A stretch of 32,116 nucleotides of DNA from an uncultured Acetatifactor sp. (GCA_910586515.1 CAJUGL010000015.1:1-32116), one strand, 5' to 3'; shown: positions 14,718 to 23,600, counted from the stretch's first letter. Translations and numbers: made by a program. Notes: generated by a model from the letters alone, not told the origin.

Positions 14718-15935
14718 ATGATAAAGATAGCTGTGCTGGGATACGGGACAGTGGGCAGCGGTGTGGTGGAGGTCATTGCGCGCAATCAGGCCGAGCTGTC
14801 CGGAAGCGCCGGAGAGGAAATAAAGGTCAAATATATCCTGGACTCAAGAGAATTTCCGGGGGACCCAAATGAAGACAAAATAGTGCATGATTTCAATATA
14901 ATAGTAGAAGACGAGGAAATCAGAGTAGTGTGCGAGGCCATGGGCGGCACAGGCGACGCATACCTGTACACCAGGCGGGCGCTGGAGGCGGGGAAGAGCG
15001 TGTGCACCTCCAACAAGGAGCTGGTGGCCAGGCATGGGGCGGAACTGATGTCCGTTGCGCGGGAGAGACAGTGTAACTATATGTTTGAGGCCAGTGTGGG
15101 TGGCGGCATTCCCATTATCAGAACGCTTGCAGTGGCGCTTTCCACAGAGAGAATTGAAGCGGTGACAGGTATTCTCAACGGCACTACCAATTATATCCTG
15201 TCGCAGATGGAAAGCGAACACGCGGATTATCACGAGGCTTTGGCGCGTGCGCAGCGGCTTGGATATGCGGAACGCAATCCGGAAGCGGATGTGAAGGGAC
15301 ATGATGCCTGCCGCAAGATCGCCATTCTCGCTTCCCTGGTGAGCGGAAGAAGAGTGGATTCCGAGAAAGTGTACACGGAAGGGATCGACGGAATTAAGCC
15401 GGAGGATTTTGCCTTTGCCTCAAAACTGGGAATGACGATTAAATTGCTGGCGGTGAGCCGGATGTCGGAGAACGGCAGGCTTTTCTGCATGGTAGCTCCT
15501 TTTCTTCTGCCGCTTACCCATCCACTGGCCAGTGTGTGCGATGTGTTTAACGGCGTTTTGGTGAGAGGAAATATGCTGGGCGATACCATGTTTTACGGAC
15601 GCGGGGCAGGCAAGCTCCCCACGGCCAGCGCCGTGGCAGCTGATGTGGCGGATTGCGTGAGAAATCAGAATCGGACTATTATGCGGGGCTGGGATTCGGA
15701 GACGGCGGAATTGTATGATATCAAAAATATAGAAAGCCGGTTTTTCGTTAGATGCGCAGAGGAAGACAGGAACAGAGTACGGGAAGTTTTCTGCGGGGAG
15801 GATAAGACGGAAGGCTTTTCCCTGGAGGGCGAGTACGGTTTCTTTACGCCTGTGATGAAAGAGGAAGTGTTTGGGCAGAAGCGGGACATGTTGGGTGAGG
15901 CTGTCAAGGGCAGCCTGAGACTGATGAGTGAGTAA
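14718..15935 (+). CDS. hom: Homoserine dehydrogenase
   Basis: Homoserine dehydrogenase reduces aspartate semialdehyde to homoserine with NAD(P)H, committing carbon to threonine and methionine. Starting at ATG 14718 (CAGGAG 7 bases before), the product has 405 residues. It has an N-terminal Rossmann motif LGYGTVGSGVVEVI, the catalytic segment ASVGGGIPIIRTL followed by ILNGTTNYILSQM near 150-165, and GYAERNPEADVKGHDACRKI. The C-terminal ~70 residues (SRFFVRCAEEDRNRVREVF onward) look like a short or degenerate ACT-type regulatory domain. Many Firmicutes homologues are slightly longer at about 430 residues, so allosteric control by threonine may be weak or different. The aspartate kinase gene starts 40 bases later, consistent with a two-gene operon. 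Confidence 0.95.
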   Translation: MIKIAVLGYGTVGSGVVEVIARNQAELSGSAGEEIKVKYILDSREFPGDPNEDKIVHDFNIIVEDEEIRVVCEAMGGTGDAYLYTRRALEAGKSVCTSNKELVARHGAELMSVARERQCNYMFEASVGGGIPIIRTLAVALSTERIEAVTGILNGTTNYILSQMESEHADYHEALARAQRLGYAERNPEADVKGHDACRKIAILASLVSGRRVDSEKVYTEGIDGIKPEDFAFASKLGMTIKLLAVSRMSENGRLFCMVAPFLLPLTHPLASVCDVFNGVLVRGNMLGDTMFYGRGAGKLPTASAVAADVADCVRNQNRTIMRGWDSETAELYDIKNIESRFFVRCAEEDRNRVREVFCGEDKTEGFSLEGEYGFFTPVMKEEVFGQKRDMLGEAVKGSLRLMSE

Positions 15936-15975
15936 ATTTGGCTCCGTTGATCGCGGGTCAGTGAGGAGTGGGAAG

Positions 15976-17295
15976 ATGTCTAAGGTAGTAAAATTCGGGG
16001 GGAGTTCCCTGGCAAGCGCTGAACAGTTCAGAAAAGTGGGGGATATTATCCGCGCAGATGCGGACAGGCGGTATGTGGTGCCTTCTGCGCCGGGGAAACG
16101 CTTTAAGGAGGATACGAAAGTAACCGATATGCTTTACGCCTGCTACGATCACGCGGAACAGGGGATCGATTTCAGCGGAGAGCTTTCCGAGATCAGGTCC
16201 AGATACCAGGAGATTATAGACGGGCTGGAGCTTTCCGTCAGCCTTGAGGAGGAATTCCGCGTTATCGAGGACAGTTTTAAGTCCGGGGCAGGAAGCAATT
16301 ATGCGGCGTCCCGGGGAGAATATCTCAACGGCATTATTATGGCAGCGTATCTTGGCTATGCGTTCATTGACGCGGCGGAGGTGATCTGCTTTGACGAGGA
16401 CGGCGCTTTTAATCTGGACAAGACGACCCGTGTGCTTTCCGCGCGTCTTGAGGGGTATGCCAATGCGGTAATTCCGGGTTTTTACGGCGCTCTGCCCGAC
16501 GGTACGGTGAAGACCTTCTCCAGGGGCGGATCGGATATATCCGGTTCCATTGTGGCCAAGGTGGTTCAGGCGGATGTATATGAAAACTGGACGGATGTAT
16601 CGGGATTTCTGGTGGCTGACCCGGGAATCGTCAAACATCCCAAGAGAATCGACGTGATTACCTACAGGGAGCTGAGGGAGCTTTCGTACATGGGAGCGGC
16701 CGTGATGCATGAAGATGCCATTTTTCCCGTGAGGCAGGAGGGGATTCCCATCAATATCCGCAACACCAACGCTCCGGAGGACAGCGGTACCTGGATTGTG
16801 GGCAGTACATGTCAGAAGTCCAGGTATGTCATTACCGGTATCGCGGGTAAGAGAGGATTTTGCAGCGTCAATATTGAGAAAGATATGATGAATACGGAAA
16901 TCGGATTCGGCAGAAAGGTTCTGCAGGCTTTTGAGGAGAACGGAATTTCCTTTGAACATGTGCCTTCCGGCATTGATACCATGACCGTTTTCGTGCATCA
17001 GGACGAATTTGTACATAAGGAACAGAAGGTAGCGGCATGTCTTTACAGGCTGGCCAGACCCGATGCCATTGAGATTGAGGCTGACCTGGCTTTGATTGCG
17101 GTGGTAGGGCGGGGAATGAAATCCACCAGGGGTACTGCGGGCAGAATTTTTTCCGCGCTTGCCCATGCGAATGTGAATGTGAAGATGATCGATCAGGGTT
17201 CTTCCGAGCTGAACATCATCATCGGTGTGGCCAATGAAGATTTCGAGACTGCCATTCGGGCTATATATGACATTTTTGTGCTGACTAATCTGTAA
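15976..17295 (+). CDS. lysC: Aspartate kinase
   Basis: Aspartate kinase phosphorylates aspartate with ATP, the first step to lysine, methionine and threonine. The 439-residue product begins with the kinase motif KVVKFGGSSLASAEQFRKVG. It carries FSRGGSDISGSIVAKVVQADVYENWTDVSGF in the amino-acid kinase core (about residues 175-205). Two C-terminal ACT domains follow, visible around ITGIAGKRGFCSVNIEKDMM and ALIAVVGRGMKSTRGTAGRIF. GAGGAGTGGGA precedes ATG 15976; the in-frame ATG at 15928 overlaps the end of hom and lacks a ribosome site. Pairing with hom suggests a threonine-branch role, but which end product inhibits it cannot be told by eye. A small mobile element lies 31 bases beyond the stop. 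Confidence 0.95.
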   Translation: MSKVVKFGGSSLASAEQFRKVGDIIRADADRRYVVPSAPGKRFKEDTKVTDMLYACYDHAEQGIDFSGELSEIRSRYQEIIDGLELSVSLEEEFRVIEDSFKSGAGSNYAASRGEYLNGIIMAAYLGYAFIDAAEVICFDEDGAFNLDKTTRVLSARLEGYANAVIPGFYGALPDGTVKTFSRGGSDISGSIVAKVVQADVYENWTDVSGFLVADPGIVKHPKRIDVITYRELRELSYMGAAVMHEDAIFPVRQEGIPINIRNTNAPEDSGTWIVGSTCQKSRYVITGIAGKRGFCSVNIEKDMMNTEIGFGRKVLQAFEENGISFEHVPSGIDTMTVFVHQDEFVHKEQKVAACLYRLARPDAIEIEADLALIAVVGRGMKSTRGTAGRIFSALAHANVNVKMIDQGSSELNIIIGVANEDFETAIRAIYDIFVLTNL

Positions 17296-17318
17296 GATAC
17301 GGGCTTTTGGTTTCCGGA

Positions 17319-17474
17319 CATCCTGTGTAACAGTTCAGACAGGGCGCTGAACTGTTACGAGAATGCACACAAAACGCGAAAAGAATGCGTTTTGGCGCCC
17401 GCAAGTCTCGCAAAATTGCACAGAGAGCAATTTTGACTTCGCGAGAGGGGCTGTCTGAACTGTTACCATCCTGT
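17319..17474. mobile_element. 140-bp MITE with perfect terminal repeats and 8-bp target duplication
   Basis: The element itself is 17327-17466. Its ends are perfect 16-bp inverted repeats, GTAACAGTTCAGACAG (17327-17342) and CTGTCTGAACTGTTAC (17451-17466). Both are directly flanked by the 8-bp repeat CATCCTGT (17319-17326 and 17467-17474), a target duplication. It contains no coding sequence. Inside are an extra inverted copy of the end (CTGAACTGTTAC, 17347-17358) and two hairpins, CAAAACGC/GCGTTTTG (17370-17377 / 17387-17394) and CAAAATTGC/GCAATTTTG (17411-17419 / 17427-17435). GTAA ends with 8-bp duplications are typical of the IS66 family, so an IS66-type transposase is the likely mover. 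That assignment is inference. Confidence 0.85.
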
Positions 17475-17506
17475 ATAAGAAATTTCTGGAAATTTGTCGT
17501 CAGGTG

Positions 17507-17535
17507 TTGACAGAAGAGCGGCGGGGCAATATAAT
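17507..17535 (+). promoter_or_regulatory. Consensus sigma-A promoter of the GH3 gene
   Basis: Perfect TTGACA (17507-17512) and TATAAT (17530-17535) with a 17-base spacer. It lies 41 bases past the MITE. The 424-base gap between lysC and the GH3 gene thus holds the MITE, this promoter and a leader of about 175 bases with two purine-rich sites (GAGGAGGAAG, GGAGGAG) near 17617-17634. I see nothing else in it. Confidence 0.85.
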
Positions 17536-17719
17536 AAATGCATCATCCTTCCATTGGGATACTAAAGAATCAAGATGCGTCGTATTCTTTTTTATGAACA
17601 AATGACTGAATATACTGAGGAGGAAGTGGAGGAGAGATAAGGAAATGGACGGAAGTTCATTTCCTTTCATTTGTTTTAGGAAAATGTGTCCCAAGGCGCA
17701 GGGGCTGGAAAGGTTACAG

Positions 17720-19054
17720 ATGGGCGGCAAAGAGGAACAGGATCGTAACAAAAGGGAAGAGAGAAGAAAAAGGCGGTTCAGGAATCAGATAATCGCATAT
17801 ATTGTGTCGGCGGCAGCGGTGATGGCTCTGGCGGCAGGTATTGTATTCGGAGCAGGTTATCTGATGGAGGAAAGCAGGAAAGCAAAGCAGAAGGAAGAAG
17901 AGAGTCAGCAGGAGAAGCAGGATAAGATCGAGGAGATCTTTGCGCCGGAAGAAGAAATCGTCATGACTCCCGAGCCTGTCCCCGAAGTAGTGGAACCTAC
18001 CCGGGAGGAGAAGCTGGAAGCCATCGTGAATGCGGGAATAGAGGGAATGACTTTGGAGAATAAAGTGGCGGGGCTTTTTATCGTGACACCGGAAGCCATT
18101 ACCGGCGTTTCCACAGCCGTACAGGCAGGAGAGGGGACCCGGGAAGCGCTGGGACAGTACGCGGTAGGAGGACTCATTTATTTTCAGAAAAACATTCAGT
18201 CCGAGGAACAGATTCGGGAGATGCTGAACAATACTGCTCTTTATGCCAATTATCCGGTCTTTCTGGCAGTGGATGAGGAGGGCGGGAGCGTGGCGAGAGT
18301 GGCCTCCGCAGGAATCGGGCCGCAGGTGGGGTCAGCGGAGGAGATCGGCGCAACGGGCGATGTTCAGAACGCTTATAACGCAGGGGCTGCCATCGGTGCC
18401 AGGCTGACGGAGCTGGGGTTTAATCTGGACTTTGCGCCGGCAGCGGATCTGGCCAATGTGGAAGGGAGTATTATGAAGGGGAGGTCATACGGGGCTGATG
18501 CCCCATCGGTGGCCGGTTTTGTCACTTCCATGATGGCCGGGCTGGAAGAGCAGAATGTGACGGCGTGTCTGAAACATTTTCCCGGGATCGGCAGCGCAAC
18601 CGAGGATCCTCATGACGGAATGTCTTCCACGGACAGGAGCGCGGAACAGCTGTGGGCGGAGGAATTGACGGTATTTCAGGCTGGTATTGACGCGGGAGCA
18701 CGGATGATTATGGTTGGTCATGTGGCGGCGCCTTCGCTGACCGGAGACAATGAACCCAGCCTGTTTTCCAGGGTTCTTGTGACGGATATTCTGAGGGAAC
18801 AGATGGGATTTAAGGGAGTCATCATCACGGACGCGCTGGCGATGTCGGCTATCTCTCAATACTATGGTTCCGATGAGGCCGCTATTATGGCGATTCTGGC
18901 CGGCTGTGATATGCTGCTGATGCCGGAGGATTTTGAGAAGGCTTACAATGGCGTGCTTCAGGCCGTGAGAGACGGCGTTATATCGGAGGAAAGAGTCAAT
19001 GATTCCCTGAGGCGTATTTATCGGATAAAATACGACGATATGGTGGAGCAGTGA
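17720..19054 (+). CDS. Membrane-anchored glycoside hydrolase family 3 (NagZ-like)
   Basis: The product is a predicted beta-N-acetylhexosaminidase-type GH3 enzyme, placed outside the cell by one N-terminal membrane anchor. Residues 1-23 are very basic, about 24-47 are hydrophobic (IIAYIVSAAAVMALAAGIVFGAGYL), then a charged E/K/Q linker with proline-rich stretches runs to about 95. The single catalytic barrel carries FLAVDEEGGSVARV, KHFPGIGSATEDPHDGM with the NagZ-type Asp296/His298 pair, and nucleophile Asp371 in IITDALAMSA. No second GH3 domain is present. I prefer ATG 17720 (AAAGG 7 bases before). ATG 17645, with GGAGGAG 10 bases upstream, is a real alternative that adds 25 atypical residues. 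It precedes murE, so a role in wall turnover or muropeptide recycling is plausible. Confidence 0.85.
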   Translation: MGGKEEQDRNKREERRKRRFRNQIIAYIVSAAAVMALAAGIVFGAGYLMEESRKAKQKEEESQQEKQDKIEEIFAPEEEIVMTPEPVPEVVEPTREEKLEAIVNAGIEGMTLENKVAGLFIVTPEAITGVSTAVQAGEGTREALGQYAVGGLIYFQKNIQSEEQIREMLNNTALYANYPVFLAVDEEGGSVARVASAGIGPQVGSAEEIGATGDVQNAYNAGAAIGARLTELGFNLDFAPAADLANVEGSIMKGRSYGADAPSVAGFVTSMMAGLEEQNVTACLKHFPGIGSATEDPHDGMSSTDRSAEQLWAEELTVFQAGIDAGARMIMVGHVAAPSLTGDNEPSLFSRVLVTDILREQMGFKGVIITDALAMSAISQYYGSDEAAIMAILAGCDMLLMPEDFEKAYNGVLQAVRDGVISEERVNDSLRRIYRIKYDDMVEQ

Positions 19055-19074
19055 GATTTTTTCCAACACAGCGG

Positions 19075-19114
19075 GGCAAAACGGCGGGAGACTGTTATCT
19101 TCCGCCGTTTTGCC
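19075..19114. terminator. Terminator-like hairpin after the GH3 gene
   Basis: GGCAAAACGGCGG (19075-19087) and CCGCCGTTTTGCC (19102-19114) form a perfect 13-bp stem with a 14-base loop. No T run follows, so it may work as a weak or RNA-stabilising hairpin rather than a classical terminator. Confidence 0.55.
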
Positions 19115-19133
19115 GTTCATGGTACCACCGGCT

Positions 19134-19162
19134 GTTACTGTTCACAGGTGCCTCCGCGAAGT
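19134..19162. repeat. Dispersed repeat, solo end related to the MITE
   Basis: GTTACTGTTCACAG followed by GTGCCTCCGCGAAGT. Twenty-four bases (19136-19159) are identical to 23603-23626. The start matches the MITE terminal repeat read inward (GTAACAGTTCAGACAG) at 10 of the first 13 bases, and both continue to a CGCGAAGT motif. No partner end is found nearby, so this looks like a relic or a single end. Confidence 0.6.
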
Positions 19163-19273
19163 GTTTTCGTCCAGCGTCTTTTTTATTTTGGGGGTGGTAG
19201 AAACAGGGAAATTAGAGTAAAATAGAAAAGAATATTTGACGTTCAAGTTTTATATCGCTAAAGGAGATGAGGG

Positions 19274-20746
19274 ATGAAACTGACGGATTTATTGGGGGAA
19301 ATTAAATGTTCGTACGTTCAGGGAATTCAGGATGTAGATGTGGGGGCGGTTGTATATGATTCCAGGAAGGTGACGCCGGGCTGCCTGTTCGTCTGTATCA
19401 GCGGGGCCAAATTTGACGGACATGATTTTGCGGCGGAGGCGGTACGGAGGGGAGCAGGGGCGCTGGTGGTTTCCAGGGAAGTGGAGGCGGTGGGCGAATC
19501 GGTGACTGTGGTCAGAGTGGAAGATACCAGATATGCCCTGGCCTTTATCTCCGCGGCCTGGTTTGGCCATCCGGCCGAAAAGCTTAAAGTCATAGGCATA
19601 ACCGGAACTAAGGGTAAGACTACCACTACCTGCCTGGTGAAGGCCATCCTGGAAAATGCGGGTTTTAAGGTGGGACTGATCGGAACGATAGAAACCATAA
19701 TCGGAGATATCCATATTCATGCCGAAAATACCACGCCGGAATCTTATCTGCTGCAGGAGACTTTCGCCAGGATGGCGGAGGCAGGACTGGATGCGGTGGT
19801 GATGGAGGTTTCTTCCCAGGCCCTGAAACTGCATCGAAGCCAGGGATTTGTGTTTGATTACGGAATTTTCACGAATCTGGAGCCGGATCATATAGGACCG
19901 GACGAGCATGCCGACTTTGAGGAGTATATGGCCTGCAAGCGGCTTTTGTTCAGGCAGTGCCGTGTTGGGATAGTGAACGGTGACGATGCCCATGCGGAAG
20001 AGATTATCCAGGGGCATGACTGCGTTTTGGAGACCTACGGCATGGGGAAGGACTGCATGCTTCGGGCGCGGGATCCGGAACTGGTGCATACCCGGAAGGA
20101 GCTGGGGGTAAATTTTCGCGTGGAAGGCCTGATGGAGTTTGCGGTGCATGTGCCTATGCCCGGTCGGTTCAGCGTGTATAACGCGCTGTGCGCCATTTCG
20201 ATATGCCGGCATTTTAATGTGGAACCTTCGAAAATCTGCGATGCCCTCAGGACGGCGCAGGTGAAGGGCCGCATAGAAAGGGTGCCCATTTCGGATCGGT
20301 TTACGCTGTTGATTGACTATGCGCATAATGCCATGGCTCTGGAGAGTCTGTTGTCAACACTTCGCGAGTACCGTCCCGAACGGCTGGTGTGTGTGTTCGG
20401 ATGCGGAGGGAACCGGTCCAGACAGCGCCGTTACGAGATGGGAGAAGTCAGCGGGCGGCTTGCGGACTTAACAGTGATCACATCCGACAATCCTCGGTTC
20501 GAAGAGCCGGGGGACATTATTGCGGACATCAGGACAGGAATCAGCCGGACGGAAGGGACATATGTGGAGATCTGTGACCGGCGGGAGGCAATCGCTTACG
20601 CTATTTCTCATGCCGGAGAAGGAGATCTGATAGTGCTTGCCGGGAAGGGGCATGAGGATTATCAGGAGATAAAGGGGAAAAAATATCCGATGGATGAGAG
20701 GCTTATCATTCGGGAATTGCTGGAGAGCGGACTGGAGCATATTTAG
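19274..20746 (+). CDS. murE: UDP-N-acetylmuramoyl-tripeptide synthetase (MurE)
   Basis: This cytoplasmic Mur ligase adds the third amino acid to UDP-MurNAc-dipeptide with ATP. The 490-residue product shows all Mur domains: an N-terminal UDP-binding part with VYDSRKVTPGCLFVCISG, the ATP loop GITGTKGKTTTTCLV near 110-124, the central domain with MEVSSQALKLHRS and FTNLEPDHIGPDEH, and the C-terminal domain with IDYAHNAMALESLL. The motif SDNPRFEEP carries Asp405-Asn-Pro-Arg408, the DNPR signature of meso-diaminopimelate-adding enzymes; lysine-adding enzymes differ there. AAAGGAG sits before ATG 19274. priA follows after 41 bases in the same direction. I could not find a clear promoter; the MITE-like repeat and T-rich stretch at 19178-19190 occupy the gap. 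Confidence 0.95.
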   Translation: MKLTDLLGEIKCSYVQGIQDVDVGAVVYDSRKVTPGCLFVCISGAKFDGHDFAAEAVRRGAGALVVSREVEAVGESVTVVRVEDTRYALAFISAAWFGHPAEKLKVIGITGTKGKTTTTCLVKAILENAGFKVGLIGTIETIIGDIHIHAENTTPESYLLQETFARMAEAGLDAVVMEVSSQALKLHRSQGFVFDYGIFTNLEPDHIGPDEHADFEEYMACKRLLFRQCRVGIVNGDDAHAEEIIQGHDCVLETYGMGKDCMLRARDPELVHTRKELGVNFRVEGLMEFAVHVPMPGRFSVYNALCAISICRHFNVEPSKICDALRTAQVKGRIERVPISDRFTLLIDYAHNAMALESLLSTLREYRPERLVCVFGCGGNRSRQRRYEMGEVSGRLADLTVITSDNPRFEEPGDIIADIRTGISRTEGTYVEICDRREAIAYAISHAGEGDLIVLAGKGHEDYQEIKGKKYPMDERLIIRELLESGLEHI

Positions 20747-20787
20747 GACTGTGACGGTCCCCCGGGATGAGCGCCGGAAGGAGTGCG

Positions 20788-23067
20788 ATGAACGAGCTTT
20801 ATGCAGATGTAATTGTGGATATTTCCCATGAGAAATTAGACAGACCTTTTCAATACCGCATACCTGACAGGCTTAGGGGAAAGCTGACTGCAGGCATGTG
20901 TGTGACGGTTCCCTTCGGAAACGGCAACAGGACTATGCGGGGTTATGTTGTGGGTTTAAGCAGGGTCTGCCATTTTGACCCGGGCAGAATGAAGGAGATT
21001 CTTCAGATTGCGTCGGGTGGCGTAGATATAGAAGACAAGATGATAGCGCTGGCGGGCTGGATAAGGGAAAACTATGGTTCTACAATGATTCAGGCGCTGA
21101 AAACCGTTCTTCCTGCAAAGAAATCGGTCAGGAAGATTGAGCACAGGACAGTCAGCAGGCTGCTGGGACGAGAGGAAATCATTTCCCTGATGGGAGAGAG
21201 CGGCAGGAAGGGTCAGGTGGCCAAAGAACGTCTTCTCAGGGAGCTGGCCGGGCAGGAGTCAATTCCCTATGAGTGGGTGACAGGGAAGCTGGGGGTGTCT
21301 TCCCAGACGATTAAAAGTCTGGAGAAGGCGGGAATAATTAAAGTGGTCAGCACGCATTTCCTGCGCAATCCGGTGAAGATGGAGGCCGGGGAGGAGCGGG
21401 GAAAAAAGCTGAGCGACGCTCAGCAGTCAATCGTGGAGGAGGTGCTGCGGGATTTCGATGCGGGCAGGCCTGACAGGTATCTTCTGCATGGCATTACGGG
21501 AAGCGGCAAGACGGATGTGTATATGCAGCTTGTCACGGAGATGACGGAACGCGGCAGGCAGGCGATTGTGCTGATTCCGGAGATATCCCTCACTTATCAG
21601 ACCCTGCTGCGGTTTTATGCCAGATTTGGGGACAGGGTCAGCGTGATGAATTCTTCCCTGTCCCCCGGAGAAAAGTTTGATCAGTGTGAACGGGCGAAAA
21701 AGGGAGAAATTGACGTAATTATCGGTCCCCGGTCCGCATTGTTTACTCCGTTTCCTCATCTGGGCCTCATTATTATTGACGAGGAGCATGAGAGCAGTTA
21801 TAAGAGCGAGGCAGCGCCGAAGTATCATGCCAGAGAGACAGCGATGGAGGTGGCGAGGATGCATGGGGCCAGTGTGCTGATGGGTTCCGCGACGCCTTCT
21901 CTGGAAGCCTATTACCGGGCTGAGACAGGGGAATACAAGCTCTTTGTGCTGAAGGAGCGGTTTACGGGAGGGCAGCTTCCGCAGGTAAGCATAGTGGATT
22001 TGCGGAGAGAGCTGCGGGAGGGTAATAAGTCCATTTTCAGCAGGAAGCTGCAGGAGCTGCTGTACGACAGGCTTTCACGGGGGGAACAGAGTATTTTGTT
22101 CATCAACAGAAGGGGGTATGCCGGGTTTGTGTCCTGCAGGGCCTGCGGCTATGTCAGAAAATGTCCTCATTGCGACGTGTCTCTGTCCCAGCATGGAAAC
22201 GGCTTTTTGGTGTGCCATTACTGCGGTTACAATGAGCCAAAGCCGGATAAATGTCCCCAGTGCGGTTCAGCATACTTCAGCGGTTTCCGGGCGGGAACTC
22301 AGCAGGTGGAGGAGAAGCTGCGGCTTTTGTTCCCGACGGTGCGTACATTGCGCATGGATGCGGATACCACAGCCAGAAAGGACAGCTATGAAAAGATTCT
22401 GTCCGCTTTTTCCAACGGGGAGGCGGACGTGCTGATCGGCACGCAGATGATCGTGAAGGGGCATGATTTTCCAAAAGTTACGCTGGTGGGGGTGCTGGCG
22501 GCGGATTTGTCACTGAACGTGGGAGACTTTCGGGCCGGGGAGAGGACTTTTCAGCTGCTGACCCAGGCGGTGGGCCGGGCAGGGAGAGGGATTCTCCCCG
22601 GCGAAGCCGTCATCCAGACCTATCAGCCGGAGCATTATGCGGTGGTTCGGGCTGCGGAGCAGAATTACGGACGCTTTTACGGGGAGGAGATCATTTATCG
22701 GGAGATGGCAGGGTATCCTCCCGCAGCTCATCTGCTGGCTGTACAGATTTTCTGCGGAATGGAGGAGGACGGGAAAAGAACGGCGGAAAGGCTGGCTATG
22801 ACGGTCAGGGAGGCCTTCGGGGCATTTCCCGGAGGCGGAAAAGGGCTGGGACAGCAGAGCGGGACCTCGGGATTGCAGATTATCGGGCCTGCGCCGGCTT
22901 CCATCGGCAGAATTAATGATATTTTTAGATTTGTATTCTATGTGAAATGCGCAAAATATGGTAAACTGATAGAGATAAAAGATTTGCTGGAGGAAAAACT
23001 GCAGGGCTTGGGGGCCGGGGAGGACGTGACGGTTCAATTTGATTTCGACCCTATGAATGTGATGTGA
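20788..23067 (+). CDS. priA: Primosomal protein N' (replication restart helicase PriA)
   Basis: PriA recognises stalled or repaired forks and reloads the replisome; it is a 3'-5' superfamily 2 helicase. The product has 759 residues, normal for Firmicutes. The N-terminal DNA-binding domain spans about 1-105 (YADVIVDISHEKLDRPFQYRIP). Walker A is HGITGSGKTDVY near 235-246 and the DEEH box is IIIDEEHESSYKSE. Eight zinc-binding cysteines lie in CRACGYVRKCPHC and CHYCGYNEPKPDKCPQC around 452-490. Helicase motifs V/VI follow in GTQMIVKGHDFPKVTLVGVL and QLLTQAVGRAGRG. I choose ATG 20788 because AAGGAG lies just before it, although with a short 4-base spacing; ATG 20767 lacks a site. It heads the usual Firmicutes priA-def-fmt order. 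Confidence 0.96.
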   Translation: MNELYADVIVDISHEKLDRPFQYRIPDRLRGKLTAGMCVTVPFGNGNRTMRGYVVGLSRVCHFDPGRMKEILQIASGGVDIEDKMIALAGWIRENYGSTMIQALKTVLPAKKSVRKIEHRTVSRLLGREEIISLMGESGRKGQVAKERLLRELAGQESIPYEWVTGKLGVSSQTIKSLEKAGIIKVVSTHFLRNPVKMEAGEERGKKLSDAQQSIVEEVLRDFDAGRPDRYLLHGITGSGKTDVYMQLVTEMTERGRQAIVLIPEISLTYQTLLRFYARFGDRVSVMNSSLSPGEKFDQCERAKKGEIDVIIGPRSALFTPFPHLGLIIIDEEHESSYKSEAAPKYHARETAMEVARMHGASVLMGSATPSLEAYYRAETGEYKLFVLKERFTGGQLPQVSIVDLRRELREGNKSIFSRKLQELLYDRLSRGEQSILFINRRGYAGFVSCRACGYVRKCPHCDVSLSQHGNGFLVCHYCGYNEPKPDKCPQCGSAYFSGFRAGTQQVEEKLRLLFPTVRTLRMDADTTARKDSYEKILSAFSNGEADVLIGTQMIVKGHDFPKVTLVGVLAADLSLNVGDFRAGERTFQLLTQAVGRAGRGILPGEAVIQTYQPEHYAVVRAAEQNYGRFYGEEIIYREMAGYPPAAHLLAVQIFCGMEEDGKRTAERLAMTVREAFGAFPGGGKGLGQQSGTSGLQIIGPAPASIGRINDIFRFVFYVKCAKYGKLIEIKDLLEEKLQGLGAGEDVTVQFDFDPMNVM

Positions 23068-23122
23068 GCCATATATGCGGTATACCTGCAGCCGAAGAAA
23101 ACAGGATAAAGAGGATGGGAAA

Positions 23123-23599
23123 ATGGCGATTAGAAATATACGGGAAATCGGAGAAGAAGTTTTGCTGAAGAAATGTAAGCCTGTGGCGGAGATGACGCCC
23201 CGCACAAGAGAGCTGATTGAAGACATGCTGGACACCATGTACGAGGCAAACGGCGTGGGGCTTGCGGCGCCTCAGGTGGGCGTGCTGAAAAGGATTGTGG
23301 TGATTGATACCACAGGGGAAGATCCATATATTCTCATCAATCCCAGGATTGTGGAGAGCAGCGGGGAGCAGACCGGCCAGGAGGCATGTCTGAGCGTCCC
23401 GGGTAAAACGGGTCAGGTGACGAGGCCGAATTATGTGAAGGCTGTGGCTCTGGATGTGAATATGAAAGAGTTTGAGCTGGAGGGAACTGAACTTCTGGCC
23501 CGGGCGATCTGTCATGAGCTGGACCATCTGGACGGTCATCTTTATGTGGAGAGGGCAGAGGGACCCCTGGAGGACACGGTGACAGAAGAGGAAGAGTGA
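23123..23599 (+). CDS. def: Peptide deformylase
   Basis: Peptide deformylase removes the formyl group from new polypeptides at the ribosome exit, using a bound metal, normally Fe2+. The 158-residue product has all three motifs: GVGLAAPQVG (44-53), EACLSVP (87-93, supplying Cys89) and HELDH (131-135). The usual second motif is EGCLSVP, so alanine replaces the first glycine here; this should be tolerated because the metal ligands are intact. GAGGATGGGA precedes ATG 23123. The upstream in-frame ATG at 23075 has no ribosome site and would add a non-family extension. It is followed by fmt, the gene for the reciprocal formylation step. Confidence 0.95.
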   Translation: MAIRNIREIGEEVLLKKCKPVAEMTPRTRELIEDMLDTMYEANGVGLAAPQVGVLKRIVVIDTTGEDPYILINPRIVESSGEQTGQEACLSVPGKTGQVTRPNYVKAVALDVNMKEFELEGTELLARAICHELDHLDGHLYVERAEGPLEDTVTEEEE

Positions 23600-23600
23600 G

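Noticed and set aside
17536..17644. Leader between the consensus promoter and the GH3 gene as a riboswitch
   Set aside because: Only a weak AGAAT...ATTCT stem before TTTTTT was seen, with no known aptamer pattern.
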